Position numbers and translations under genes: made by a program. From Oryzias latipes (Eukaryota > Chordata > Actinopteri > Beloniformes > Adrianichthyidae), in assembly GCF_002234675.1 (NCBI RefSeq), contig NC_019877.2, positions 3,565,041-3,629,040 of the forward strand: a stretch of DNA of 64,000 bases, in the 5' to 3' direction. This document shows, one piece after another, positions 35,860 through 47,400 of this stretch. Every line of letters begins with the position of its first letter. Positions within the stretch are counted from its first letter, which is position 1. The notes under the pieces were generated by a model. It had not been told where the DNA came from. It saw only the letters and a list, made by a program, of their open reading frames with translations, and made no database searches.

Positions 35860-36780
35860 GTCAATATGAGTTTGTGTTTGAAGCATCAATCATAAAAGAA
35901 ACATAAAAATACCTTTAAAAAGAAAAAAAGAGAGAAGAAAACACGTTGACTTATCTTTTAATTCTTTAAACATTTGATGGATTTCTAGAAAGAAGTAAAC
36001 ATTTCTTTGTTCTCATTATGAATAAATATCCCATTCAGCTTTAATTTTTCATTTAGGATTTAAATTGATGTGGTCATTTAATGAAATGAGCACAGAAAAA
36101 GATGTCTGACATAAAAGTTTTCTTTTTTTCCATGTTGACAATGTCAGTTGATCCTGTTTTTGCTCAACAAACTGTTAAAAAAACATATTTATATCATCTA
36201 CTCCAATGTAAAAGCTGTAATATCCATGAAAAAATATATATGAAGTCAAATTTGTGTTAAAATCTAGCGAAAAATGTTTGAATAAATTCTGAACACTCCT
36301 GTGGGGTCTGACCCTACAGGATCATTTTTACATATGCATTTCTACATACAGCCCAAATCCAATGAGAGAATTTAAGGTTTCAAACTGTAGGTCAATGCTG
36401 TCAATTGAAGATGCTTTTAATAATAACTATATTTAAAACCATTACCATTATGGTCTGTCAGCAAAATACTGCACGGCAGCTTTGTTACAATACTGAATTA
36501 TATTTCTCCTGCCTCATAAATAAAGAAGAGTAATTATGGATCATTTAAAATAATTTAATTCAACTTAAACTGATTTTTTAACTGAAAAAATGCAATATCA
36601 CTTTGTTTAATTTTTGTTATTATTTTAAATGGGGAAAAAACATAAACGTTTGTGTAAGAAATGTTGATCCAAAGATTTAAACTTTAACTATTGATATTTA
36701 TTTTTAATCATTAGTGTCTACTTTACAACCTTTTTCACAGAGTTGCACCCTTTCGTAATTTAGAAAAACATTAAAAACAA
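35860..36780. other. baiap2l1-tecpr1 intergenic region, no gene seen
   Basis: AT-rich sequence with no coding signal. I looked for bri3, which lies between these genes in human, and found no trace of its conserved cysteine-rich C-terminus on either strand. Confidence 0.5.
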
Positions 36781-36787
36781 ACTTTTA

Positions 36788-36801
36788 GCGCCCTCTGCTG
36801 G
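36788..36801 (-). promoter_or_regulatory. Perfect CTCF core motif upstream of tecpr1
   Basis: GCGCCCTCTGCTGG matches the inverse CTCF core at all 14 positions. Its right part overlaps the start of the first 45-bp duplication unit. The second unit lacks the left bases, so the full motif occurs once. Confidence 0.6.
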
Positions 36802-36821
36802 CCATCCAGACAACAACACTC

Positions 36822-36835
36822 GTTGCCCCGGTAAC
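36822..36835. promoter_or_regulatory. RFX-type X-box, copy 1
   Basis: GTTGCC-CC-GGTAAC fits the RFX consensus GTNRCC(N0-3)RGYAAC in full, with a palindromic pair of half-sites. It lies in a tandem duplication upstream of the presumed first noncoding exon of tecpr1. Confidence 0.65.
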
Positions 36836-36866
36836 ACCTCTGCTGGCCATCCAGACAACAACACTC

Positions 36867-36880
36867 GTTGCCCCGGTAAC
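36867..36880. promoter_or_regulatory. RFX-type X-box, copy 2
   Basis: Identical to copy 1, with starts 45 bases apart. The CCAAT box at 36883-36887 begins 3 bases beyond it. X-box plus CCAAT (Y-box) proximity is a known arrangement of RFX/NF-Y promoters. Confidence 0.65.
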
Positions 36881-36882
36881 AG

Positions 36883-37062
36883 CCAATAAGAATAGAGACA
36901 CCGCGGCGCTTCCTGTTTCAATCTGGGAGTTAACTGTCAGCGTAAACGTCAACAGCTGACGTAAACATCATGGTCGCGGCAGGTGTCGGTTCGATTCTAA
37001 CCTCTGAGTGAGGAGCAGTGACGGCCCACCAGCACTGACAGACAATTTCTGAGCTGCTGAAG
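36883..37062 (+). promoter_or_regulatory. Probable core promoter and noncoding exon 1 of tecpr1
   Basis: A CCAAT box (36883-36887), a CpG-bearing ACACCGCGGCGC and an ETS-like CTTCCTGTTTC lie in order, followed by a plausible 5' UTR. A short frame opens with ATG at 36970 and stops after 13 codons, so it would be an upstream ORF if transcribed. Possible donors lie near 36978 and 37062. The next acceptor is at 38462. Confidence 0.4.
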
Positions 37063-38470
37063 GTTGGTGGGGGAAAAAAAAACTCATTTTTCTGCGTGAT
37101 TTACTAGCTTTAGCCTCTGAAGGCTTCTTCAAAAACAAGCTGAGGGCGAGCGGGCTGCTGAATGCACGTAGGCTCTTTGAAACCAGTGAAGCTTTAATTT
37201 TGTGTCTATTAATTTAATCAATAAAGTTATTCAAACGTGAATGTCAATAAAGTTTTCTCGTTTTGAAGATAGTGTCGAGTCACGCGCGTGGTTAAATCAG
37301 AATCTTTAAACGCCGTTCCTGTGGTTTGGGACTCTAAATTGAGAGTAGGCCTTTGGAAGTATACAGGATTTCTATATTAAAGATACAGAATACAATTTTG
37401 TTTTAAAAAAAGTAAAATGGTAATGATCAGTTTCACTATAACACTTTCCTATCAATTTTAATCAATAAACCTTTTTTAGTTTGAGGGTAACTTTATTTTG
37501 AAATTTCAGTACATTTATCTTGTGGCTTAAATATGTTTTAAATATCAAAACTGATTATTATTATAAGGCATTAAACTGCTTTTCAATCATTTATTGTTCA
37601 TCTTAAATATTTTATGTATATAAAATATCTATAAATTGTTCAAATGCACATAGAAATATAAGTACATACAAATGTGACAAATGTAATTGTATTAATCTCA
37701 GAAAGTAACACTTATGTGCAAGTTTTAAAAATGTATTTATTATTTTTTGGGGGGGCATTTTCAAAGCAAAAACTCAAATACAATGAAATTGATTTGAGGC
37801 AGAAAAAAAAATGTGAAAGATGAAATAAAGTTTAGTTTGTTGTAGGGTTGCAATGATTAAATTTTTTCTTGAATTTAGTTAATTAAAACCTCAATTTTTG
37901 GGTCACAGTGTTGTTTTTGTTGGATAAGTGATTTATGTATTACAAATCAACAATAAAACTCTAAAAATTCTGAAAAAATAAGGATTTAAATTCGCTAATA
38001 GGCAATTAAAAATAAAGAAAAACCCTTTCAGTTGGCTCACACTATGCCTGGTGTGATGTGATGAACAATAAATGATAAACCCCCACAAACCTTCAACCTA
38101 AACCTACTGCAGTAGCGATGCAACAATTCTCTTTTCCCACAATTCCGTTGAGTTTTTAAACAAGAATTGTGGCGAGTCCAGTTTTAAAAATACTCTTTTA
38201 TCAATAAGTCCTTCAGAGTTTTTTAAGCTATTCTGGCTGCAGGATTTCAGCACCTCATATGGAAGTCTGCCCTAATTTTCTTATGTTTTACATTTTCAAC
38301 CACATTTTTTTTTTTGCCATGGTGTTTAAAAACTATTGGCCATCATAGTAATAGCAGGTTATTTTAACGTTTTCTTGACAAACTGAGCTAAATGTGTTTT
38401 AACTATGTAATAAACGACATCTTTTGACCTGTTTGCCCTCTCAGCTGTTTGTCTGCTTGCAGGTGCGGCC

Positions 38471-41400
38471 ATGCCCGCCTCCCTGCTGTGGGCGGTGGAC
38501 GTTCATGGACGGGTCTACAGCCTGTCCTCAGCGGGACAGCAGTGGGAGTTGGGGCGGGATGCTCCGATGGAGTTCAAGAGGGTGACGGCGGCTCAGCAGT
38601 GTTGCTGGAGCCTGGGCTGTGACAGCAGCATCTACCTGAACGTCTTTGCTTCCGACCTGCCCGTCCGCTACAAAGAGGAGACGTATGAGAATCAGGTGCG
38701 TTTTATAAAAAGCTGCACTATAAGTTCCTGTTATGAAACGGAACAGCAGTTTCTAAAGTTCCTCTGACAAACTATTCACTAAATTACAGGAATCCTAAAT
38801 AAGTATTTTAACTAAAGCATTTACCTCTATGTATTTAATTTATTTTATATGATCATTTGTTGATCATGGTCGTAATATTTACCATATTTTTAACCAAAAA
38901 TTGAACTTTTGGTAAGACCTCTACTCGTTGTGTTTGGAGGAGAGAGAATGCTGAGTTGCATCCAAAGAACACCATCCCTACTGTAGAGCATGGGGGTGGA
39001 AGCATCATGCTTTGGGGCGGTTTTCCACCAAAGGGACCAGTACAACTGATCCATGTTAAGGAAAGAATGAATGGGGGCCATGTATCGTCAGACAAGGAGT
39101 GAAAACCTCCTTCCATCAGCATTGACACTAAAACGTTTCTGGGTGTTTCAGCTTGAGGACGATCCCAAACACACTGTTGCCCGGGTAACGAAGGAGGGGC
39201 TTCAAAAGAAGCATTTCAAGGTCCTGAAGTGGCCGCGTCTCTAGATCTGAACCCTATAGAAAACCTTTGCATGAAAGTCCTTGTTGCCCATTGACCGCCC
39301 CAAAACATCACTGCTCTAGAGGAGAGCTTCATGGAGGAATGGGCCAAAATACCTGCAACTTACAGAATTATAGAAAACATTTGACTTCTGCTTTTGTCAA
39401 CAAAGGGATTCTAACAAAGTATTGAGAGGAACTTTTGTTATTGACAAAATACTTATTATCCACCATAATTTACAAATAAATTCTTTAAAAATCAGTTATC
39501 GGTAATGGGATTTTCCGGATTGTTTTTCTCATTTTGTCTGTCATAGATAAACCTATGACGAAAATCACAGGCCTCTCTCATCTGTTTAAGTGGGAGAACT
39601 TGCACAATTGGTGGCTGACTAAATACTGTTTTGCCCCACTGTATAGTCAAATGACTGAATAATGTATTTATTGAGTAGTTATACCTAATGACCTGTTTGT
39701 TGCTAATGTTTGTTGCTGTGTGTTGCTAATTCACAACATACCATAAATCAAGGAGTCCACCTAATTTAGCATTATCTTGAAAGAGAAAAAAAACACTAAA
39801 TGATTTTATTTTGACCTAATTGAAAATAAAATCAGACATGAAGGAATTCATTTAGCTTATTGTGGAGGGCTTTTTTTGTGCTTTAAACTTGCAACAAGAG
39901 AAAGAAAACTCAGAAATTATTATACTTTTCTGAGCCTAAATGGCAGAATAATTGCAGATTCTTCAAATTTCATTTTGATTTGTTGTATTTCTTCTTCTTC
40001 TTTTATGGAATAGCTGTTAATCATTTTATCAGAGCTCTATAAAGGCATAAGCCATAGCAGTAATGTAACAAAGATGTCGCTGCTTTGATGAGACATCTGC
40101 TTGTTTTTTTTCTGCCAGCGCTGGAATCCCGTCGATGGTTTTTCTGAGCGTCTGCTTCCGAGCGACCGCTGGCAGTGGAGCGACGTCACAGGTCTGCAGC
40201 AACAACCTTTGCACAGCTTCCAGCTGCCTTCCAGCAGCTGGGAGTGGGAGGGGGACTGGTACGTGGATGAAAACTTTGAGGGGGAGCCCACAGAGAAAGA
40301 GGTGATGGATGGTTTTTAAAAAAAATGTTTTTCTACTGTAGCATACACCCTTTTTCCCCACGATATTAAATAATCATGTGTTTTTGCAGGGGTGGACATA
40401 TTCCATCGATTTCCCCTCCACCTACACTAAAGACAAAAAGTGGAACTCTTGTGTCCGTCGCAGGCGATGGATTCGCTACAGGAGGTATAAAGCCATGGAC
40501 ACCTGGGCAAAGGTGTGTAGTAGCATCCTCGTAGCTTGCCTAGATGTGAGTGCTTGTTGCGTCACCGATCTCGTTGGGACTCGACAGATTCCATCTCAGC
40601 CGATGTCTCTACCAGATCCCTTCAGCGACATCAGCTGTGGAGGCTGGGAGATCAGCGAGGAGCCCGGGGACCGGCTGTCGCTGTGGGTTGTGTCCCTGCA
40701 AGGGAAGGTACGGCTCCGACACAGAAACGCGCTCACAGAGCTCAGGAGGTTCACTGCCCCGGTTATCTGATGCTTTGTGTCCTTCAGGTGTGGTTCAGAG
40801 AAGGAATTTGCCACCACAATCCAGAGGGCTCCTCATGGGAGGAGGTGCCTCTGCCTGGAGAGGTTGTCCAGATCAGCTGTGGCCCGGGAGACCTGGTCTG
40901 GGCCGTGTTATGGGAGGGGAAGCTGATCGTTAGGGAGGGCATCACACGGGACTGCCCCAGAGGTACCCCCATGCCCATCTAATGGAAGGAGGAAGTCTGG
41001 GCTTTAGATTCTGATTTTAAGTTGTCTTCACGTCCAGGTTTGTCGTGGGCAGTGGTGGAGTGTCCGAGCCCTGAGGTGGGGGCTATACATGTTTCTGTGG
41101 GAAACGGTGTAGTCTGGGCTGTGACCAAGGACAATAAGGTGAGAACATGGCAGATAATAGTGGTCTTGATGTGTGTTTGTGCCACATTTTAAGAATTATA
41201 ATAGCATGCAGAGGGCTGTAGTGCTGCGTCAAACACAGACAACAAACATAAAAAAAACACGTTTTTCAAAATAGAGACTTTTCAACCATTTTATTTTGAG
41301 GTTGTCTATGTGATACTTACAAGAATTAGCTAAACTTTTGAATTTCCATGGTAACGGAGTACCCACACTCACATTCCTAACATGTTCATATCGCACATAT

Positions 41401-44400
41401 GGTTTTGTTTAACTTGAGCCAGGGAATTATGTGTTAAACAATACTAAGGTAAATGTAAGAGCAACAGGGGAACGCCACTTTTGCAAACTCGCCATGCTAA
41501 CGCCGTACAAAATCTACAAACTTCTAATTGCAACCAATTTTTCCCCAAGTAGCTTCACAATAATGTGTTTTTTGTTTTGTTTTTTAAATTCAAGATCGCT
41601 GCCTCTTCTCGGGGTCAAAGGTCAATGTAACTTTGGTCCCATAGTGATTTAAAAACTCTCTTTTGCTGCCCCCAACCCCTATGGTTTTGTGTCATTAGTG
41701 GATTTTGAAATTTTTGACGGTTTCGCCCGCTGTGATGTCATCTTGCCCAAAATTTATTTTCACCGGGTACCAGGGGGGGTGCAGATTTTGGCGAGTTTTT
41801 GAGTGGTAAAACATGCATTAAGTAGGAAGAATTGCAAAAACAATCTGGTCTATTGGTCCAGGACATTTCTGTGCAGAAATAGTTTAAATGTGTGAACCCC
41901 CCTTCTGCTTCTTAGGTGTGGTTCAGACGTGGCGTGAACTCCCATAACCCCTGTGGCTCTGGCTGGATCAGCATGGTTGGAGAAATGATCATGATCAGCG
42001 TCGGACTGCACGACCAGGTGAATGGGCTGCATGGGGGGGGGGGGGGGGGGGGGGCGCGTTGCGCACGTTCGACCTGTGCTGAGCTCCCACCGTTGTGCTC
42101 AGGTGTGGGCCATCGGCTGTGAGGATCGGGCTGTGTACTTCAGGCAGGGCGTCACCTCCAGTGAGCTAAGCGGTAAAACCTGGAGGGCCATCAGTGCTCC
42201 CAGAGACGGAGAGCGGTCCCACTCCAGCGCCAGCAGCCAGCAGAGGTGGACCTGGGCTTGAAGGTGTTTATGCTGCGGCTGTTTTAAACACGTGATGACC
42301 ATCTGTCTCTGCTCCACAGCGCTGGACGTTTTTTCTCTGGGGATGTGCAAGCCCAGTCTGTGGTCAGTGATGCCGACTCAGACGTGGAGAAAGGATCGGC
42401 AGACGGAGCCATCTTTACCACCCCAGAACCTTCCCTTGGTTCCCCCACAGAACCCCCGTCTAACCCTGCTGTAGACGCCCCAAAAGCCCGCATCCCAAAG
42501 GTCACCAGCGACAGCTTCATCTCTGAACTCGTCTCTGACAGAGATCAAGGAAAGCCCTTGAAAGATGTACCGTCAGTCACTCCTGCAGTCCTGGAAGAGG
42601 AGGTGATCCCCGCAGACGGAGAGGAGATTCAGCTCTGTGCTGAGGAGGCACTCCTCTCCACCGAGTCACGTGGCGGTCCTCAGTGGAGCAACGTGGATCT
42701 GGAAGAGGCTCAGACCGGAGCTGTGCTGGACTTAGCCGAAACATGCAGCTTGTCATCTGTGACGACCTTCACCCTGACTCTGGAGGACGGGGCTGAGGAG
42801 CACCCCATGTGGGCGTGGGTCAGCGGAGAGGGCTGTTCGGTGGACAGTTCCTCCCAACTCAATTGGTTCAGCTCCTCTGCCAACACCACCTGTGAGTAAA
42901 GACGCTTAAAGGCCGTGCCACACAGCCACTACGTACATCTTACGCATATTGCAGGGATGAAAATTCATACGTGAATACATGTGGGAAAAGTGAGAAAAGT
43001 CGTGGTCTTTAACTGAAATTTTTAAAAAGGAAACCACGTTAAAACCACAAAAAATCCACGCAGAACACAAACCATGCATGGTTATTGTGCTGTCTGTGTG
43101 CAATTCATTAGTGATTCTTGTGTCAATTATGTAACTTTTAATGTGATATGTGCCCCGTTTGCACAACACAGAAGATATACATCGGTGGTACGTGCGTGAA
43201 AAGTCTGTTAGACATATGTGGAGCGATCCAGGAAAGCCACAAATTTTGCAAAAATCACGTACAATTATGTGCATTTTACGTAATTACGGCATATAAACTA
43301 TGTAAAATACAGTACAGACCAAAAGTTTGGATACACCTCATTCAGAGTTTTCTTTATTTTCATGACTACAGTATGAAAATTGTAGATTCACACTGAAGGC
43401 ATCAAAACTGTGAATTAACACACGTGGAATTATGTACATAAAAAAAAGTCTGAAACAACTGAAAATATGTCATATTGTAGGTTCTTCATAGTATCCACCT
43501 TTTGCTTTGATTACTGCTTTGCACACTCTTGGCATTGTCTTGATGAGCTTCTAGAGGTAGTCACCTGAAATGTTTTTTCACTTCACAGGTGTGCCAGTGT
43601 CATTTCTTACTTTATAAATGGGGTTGGGACCATCAGTTGTCTTGTGCAGAAGTCAGGTGGACACACAACTGATGGTCCTACTGAACAGACTGTTAGAATT
43701 TGGATTATGGCAAGAAAAAAGCAGCTAAGTACAGAAAAACGAGCGGCCATCATTACTTTAAGAAATGAAGGTCGGTCAGTCTGAAAAATTGGGAAAACTT
43801 TGAAAGTGTCCCCAAGTGCAGTCACAAAACCATCAAGTGCCACAAAGAAACTGGCTCACATGAGGACCCCCCCAGGAAAGGAAGACCAAGAGTCACCTCT
43901 GCTGCAGAGGATAAGTTCATCCAGCCTCAGAAATGGCAGCTTAACAGCAGCTCAGATTAGAGAGCAGGTCAATGGCACACAGAGTTCTAGCAGCAGACAC
44001 ATCCCTACAACTACTGTTCAAAGGAGACTGTGTGAATCAGGCCTTCATGCTAGAATATCTGCTAGGAAACCACTGCTAAAGAAAGGCAACAAGCAGAAGA
44101 GACTTGTTTGGACTAAAGAACACAAGGAATGGACATCAGACCAGTGGACATCTGGGCTTTGGTCTGATGAGTCCAAATTGGAGATTTTTGGTTCCAACCA
44201 CCGTGTCTTTGTGCGACGCAGAAAGGTGAACGGATGGACTCTACATGCCTGGTTCCCACTGTGAAGCATGGAGGAGGAGGTGTGATGGTGTGGGGGAGCT
44301 TTGCTGGTGACACTGTTGGGGATTTATTCCAAATTGAAGGCATACTGAACCAGCTGGTTTGCGTCTGGTTTGCGTTTAGTTGGACCATCATTAATTTTTC

Positions 44401-47400
44401 TACAGGACAATGACCCCAAACACACCTCCAGGCTGAGTAAGGGCTATTTGACCAAGAAGGAGAGTGATGGGGGGCTGCGCCAGATGACCTGGCCTCCACA
44501 GTCACCTGAACCCAATCCAGATGGTTTGGGGTGAGCTGGACCGCAGAGTGAAGGCAAAAGGGCCAACAAGTGCTAAGCATTCTGGGAACTCCTTCAAGAC
44601 TGTTGGAAGACCATTTCAGGTGACTTGAAGAGTGTACAAAGCAGTAATCAAAGCAAAAGGTGGCTACTTTGAAGAACCTACATTATGACATATTTTCAGT
44701 TGTTTCTTACTTTTTTGTTATGTTTATAATTCCACATGTGTTAATTCACAGTTTTGATGCCTTCAGTGTGAATCTACAATTGTCATAGTCGTGAAAATAA
44801 AGAAAATTCTTTGAATGAGAAGGTGTGTCACAACTTTTGGTCTGTATTGTATGTGTAAATTGTTTAATTCTCAACCGACCAAAAAGTTTGAACAGTTCAA
44901 AACTGAATTCACGTAAAGACCCGTCGGCCGAAACTTTCTACGTACTTCTGCGCACATGGACACTTACGAATTATGTACATCACGCATGTATCACGAAAGA
45001 CATAGGTTTTATACGTGGAAAATGTGCAATATGTACGTAGTGGCTGTGTGACAAGGCCTTAACTGTTGAAGCGAAACATTTTCTAAAGGGATTTACCCTG
45101 AATGTGTTTTCGCAGCTGTGACTCAGTCGGTCCAGTCCATGAGTCTGTCAATCAGTCCGGCCCAAACGGCGGCGTGGCGGAGACAGATCTTTGAGCAACT
45201 CAGCGAGAGGAGCAGGAGGGAGATGGACGACTTCAAGCACTACGAACAAGCCATAGAACAGGTGTGTGAACAGAGAAGAACAGAGGAGCGCTCCCTTCAA
45301 TGTCCTCTAATTGACCTCCTCTGAACTTCCAGTCTGTGTGGGTGAAGAAAGGAGCCATGCAGTGGTGGAGAGACTGGAAGCCACACAAGTGGATTGATGT
45401 CCAGTTTGCCTTTGAGCAGTTCTCTGGCCCAGACGGCAACAAGGACGGCATTTTATTCATTTATTACAATTATAATGAGGAGAAAAAGGTGAGAGATGAT
45501 TATCGATGCATAGAAATACCAGAATTTGGGATTTAAACTCCTTCCGCTCTGCAGAAACTATCCTAGAAAGCAACAAGTTTTTTTTTATTTTAGCCAAAAA
45601 TCGTCATAATCATAATTAAAACAAAACTGGAAACTATTTGAAAAAAGATCAAAAGATAATAGAAGTGGAACAATTTTTTTACACTTGTATAATTTTTCTG
45701 TTTTTCATCTGCCTGGATACAGTACCTGCACGCCTTCATCAATGAAGTGACCATTTTGGTTCCTGTGCTGAACGACTCCAAACACACATTTGCCATCTAC
45801 ACGGACGAGCGGACCAAGCAGAGGTGGCCAATCAGGGTGGCTGCTGCCACCGAGCTGGAAATGTACGACTGGGTGTGTATGCTTGCCTGCGTTTGCATCA
45901 CAGACACAGAATCCATTGGAGGATGAAGCCTGAGGTGTGGTGTGAAAACGGCAATCGGGCGTGTCAAAAGAAGAGTCCAAATTGAAGCTCTGTTGGGTAC
46001 GACGCAGTGTCTACCCACGTCGTACCCAATTATTATTAGGAGTCCAGTTAAAAGATGGACTCCTAATAACCAAATTGAATCAAACCAAACTTTATTTACT
46101 AAAAGCTCTTCTCCTGCTTTGAGCAGCCTAAAGCGCTTTGCAGTTACAAGCAAGACATAGGCAGAAATTCAAATTACAACCAACCCAACCCCCCATTCAT
46201 ACACAATGAACACGGGCATGAAGACCGGACTGATCCTTCCTGGTTTGTGTCAATTGTGAAACAATAGGTAGGGACTCAGGTAGCCTCCAGTAACCCTGGG
46301 GTTTAAATAATTCTTGATTTTTGAAGGATTCCTGAGATTTTTAGCTGCCAAATGTACATACTAATTGCTGATTCTGACTTTTTTAAGCTCCTGTCCTCTC
46401 TGACTTGATCTTTATTGTCCTCTGTCCAGCTGGCTCTGCTGAGTGTCTCATGCTGTGAATCCAGGGGTATCCAGGGTCCTCCATCCAAACAGGCCATCTG
46501 GTCCATCACTTGTAAAGGGGACATCTTTGTCAGCGAGCCCTCTCCCGCTCTGGAGGCCGTGCCTTACCCAACGCCCTGTGACCAGATGTAAGAATATTGT
46601 GAAGCCCGTTAAGACAACTGGGCTAATATTGGGCTATATAAAATAAAGTTCACTTAAAGAATCACCTCATTGGGAGAAACTTTGGGTGTGTCCAAATTCA
46701 AGGGCTGCAGCTTCAATGGTCAATGCTAGCGGTCAATGCGGTCAATGCTAGCGGGGTCCTTCGTCGAGCGGGTAGGCCAGATGTTATTGCTGTGAATTTG
46801 GACGAGTCTAGCCTTTAAATAATTCCAGCCGTTACATCGGCGAATGTCCTGTTGCCTAGCAACCATGAGTCCCAACCAGAGAGGAGTGGTGAACAAAGTG
46901 AAGCTCAAAGTTTTTCTGGCTTATTTGATCCAACTTTTAATATTGGAGGTGTGATTATAAAAAGGTGTAATCATCTCCAACTCCGAGTTCCGCTTCAAAG
47001 TGCGCCATTAAAATGTCAGAAAATCTCCGGGTTCGGCCGCAGTGCATCTTGGGATATGGGCAGCATAGAAGGAAACACCAGATGAATTTTGAAGGAGTCG
47101 TTGAATTTGAACAGCACTTGTTGTGACGTAAGCAGCCGTCAAACGCAGCCCAGGAAGAACGCAGCCCTCCAGTTTGGACACAGCCATAGTCTCACGCTCA
47201 GTCACGAGCGCCTGTTCTCTCTGCCAGGTTCTGGCGACAGGTGGGAGGACACTTGCGGATGGGGGAGTGTAACAGCGCCGGGATAGTGTGGGGGATCGGG
47301 TATGACCACACTGCCTGGGTCTACACTGGTGGCTACGGGGGAGGCTTCTTCCAGGGTCTGGCCAGCAGCACAGACAACATCTACACACAGACTGATGTCA

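Larger units (their letters stand above)
36792..36881. repeat. Perfect 45-bp tandem duplication in the tecpr1 promoter region
   Basis: Units 36792-36836 and 36837-36881 are identical and abut directly. Each carries CTGGCCATCCAGACAACAAC, ACTCG and the X-box GTTGCCCCGGTAAC. A CCAAT box follows at once (36883-36887). Identity suggests a recent event or gene conversion. Confidence 0.97.
42907..45060 (+). mobile_element. MITE family 2, full copy with both ends, interrupted by a Tc1 element
   Basis: The left end AGGCCGTGCCACACAGCC, then ACTACGTACAT, is mirrored on the right by ATGTACGTAGTGGCTGTGTG, then ACAAGGCC. Inverted they match over about 30 bases. TTAA lies just outside both ends, fitting a TTAA target or part of the repeat. 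Removing the Tc1 insertion at 43310-44849 leaves about 610 bp. No transposase of its own. Intron between tecpr1 coding exons 9 and 10. Confidence 0.8.

Noticed and set aside
40536-40982. 148-codon frame overlapping tecpr1 exons 4 and 5 in another frame
   Set aside because: It is a shadow of real coding exons, whose true frame matches TECPR1 throughout.
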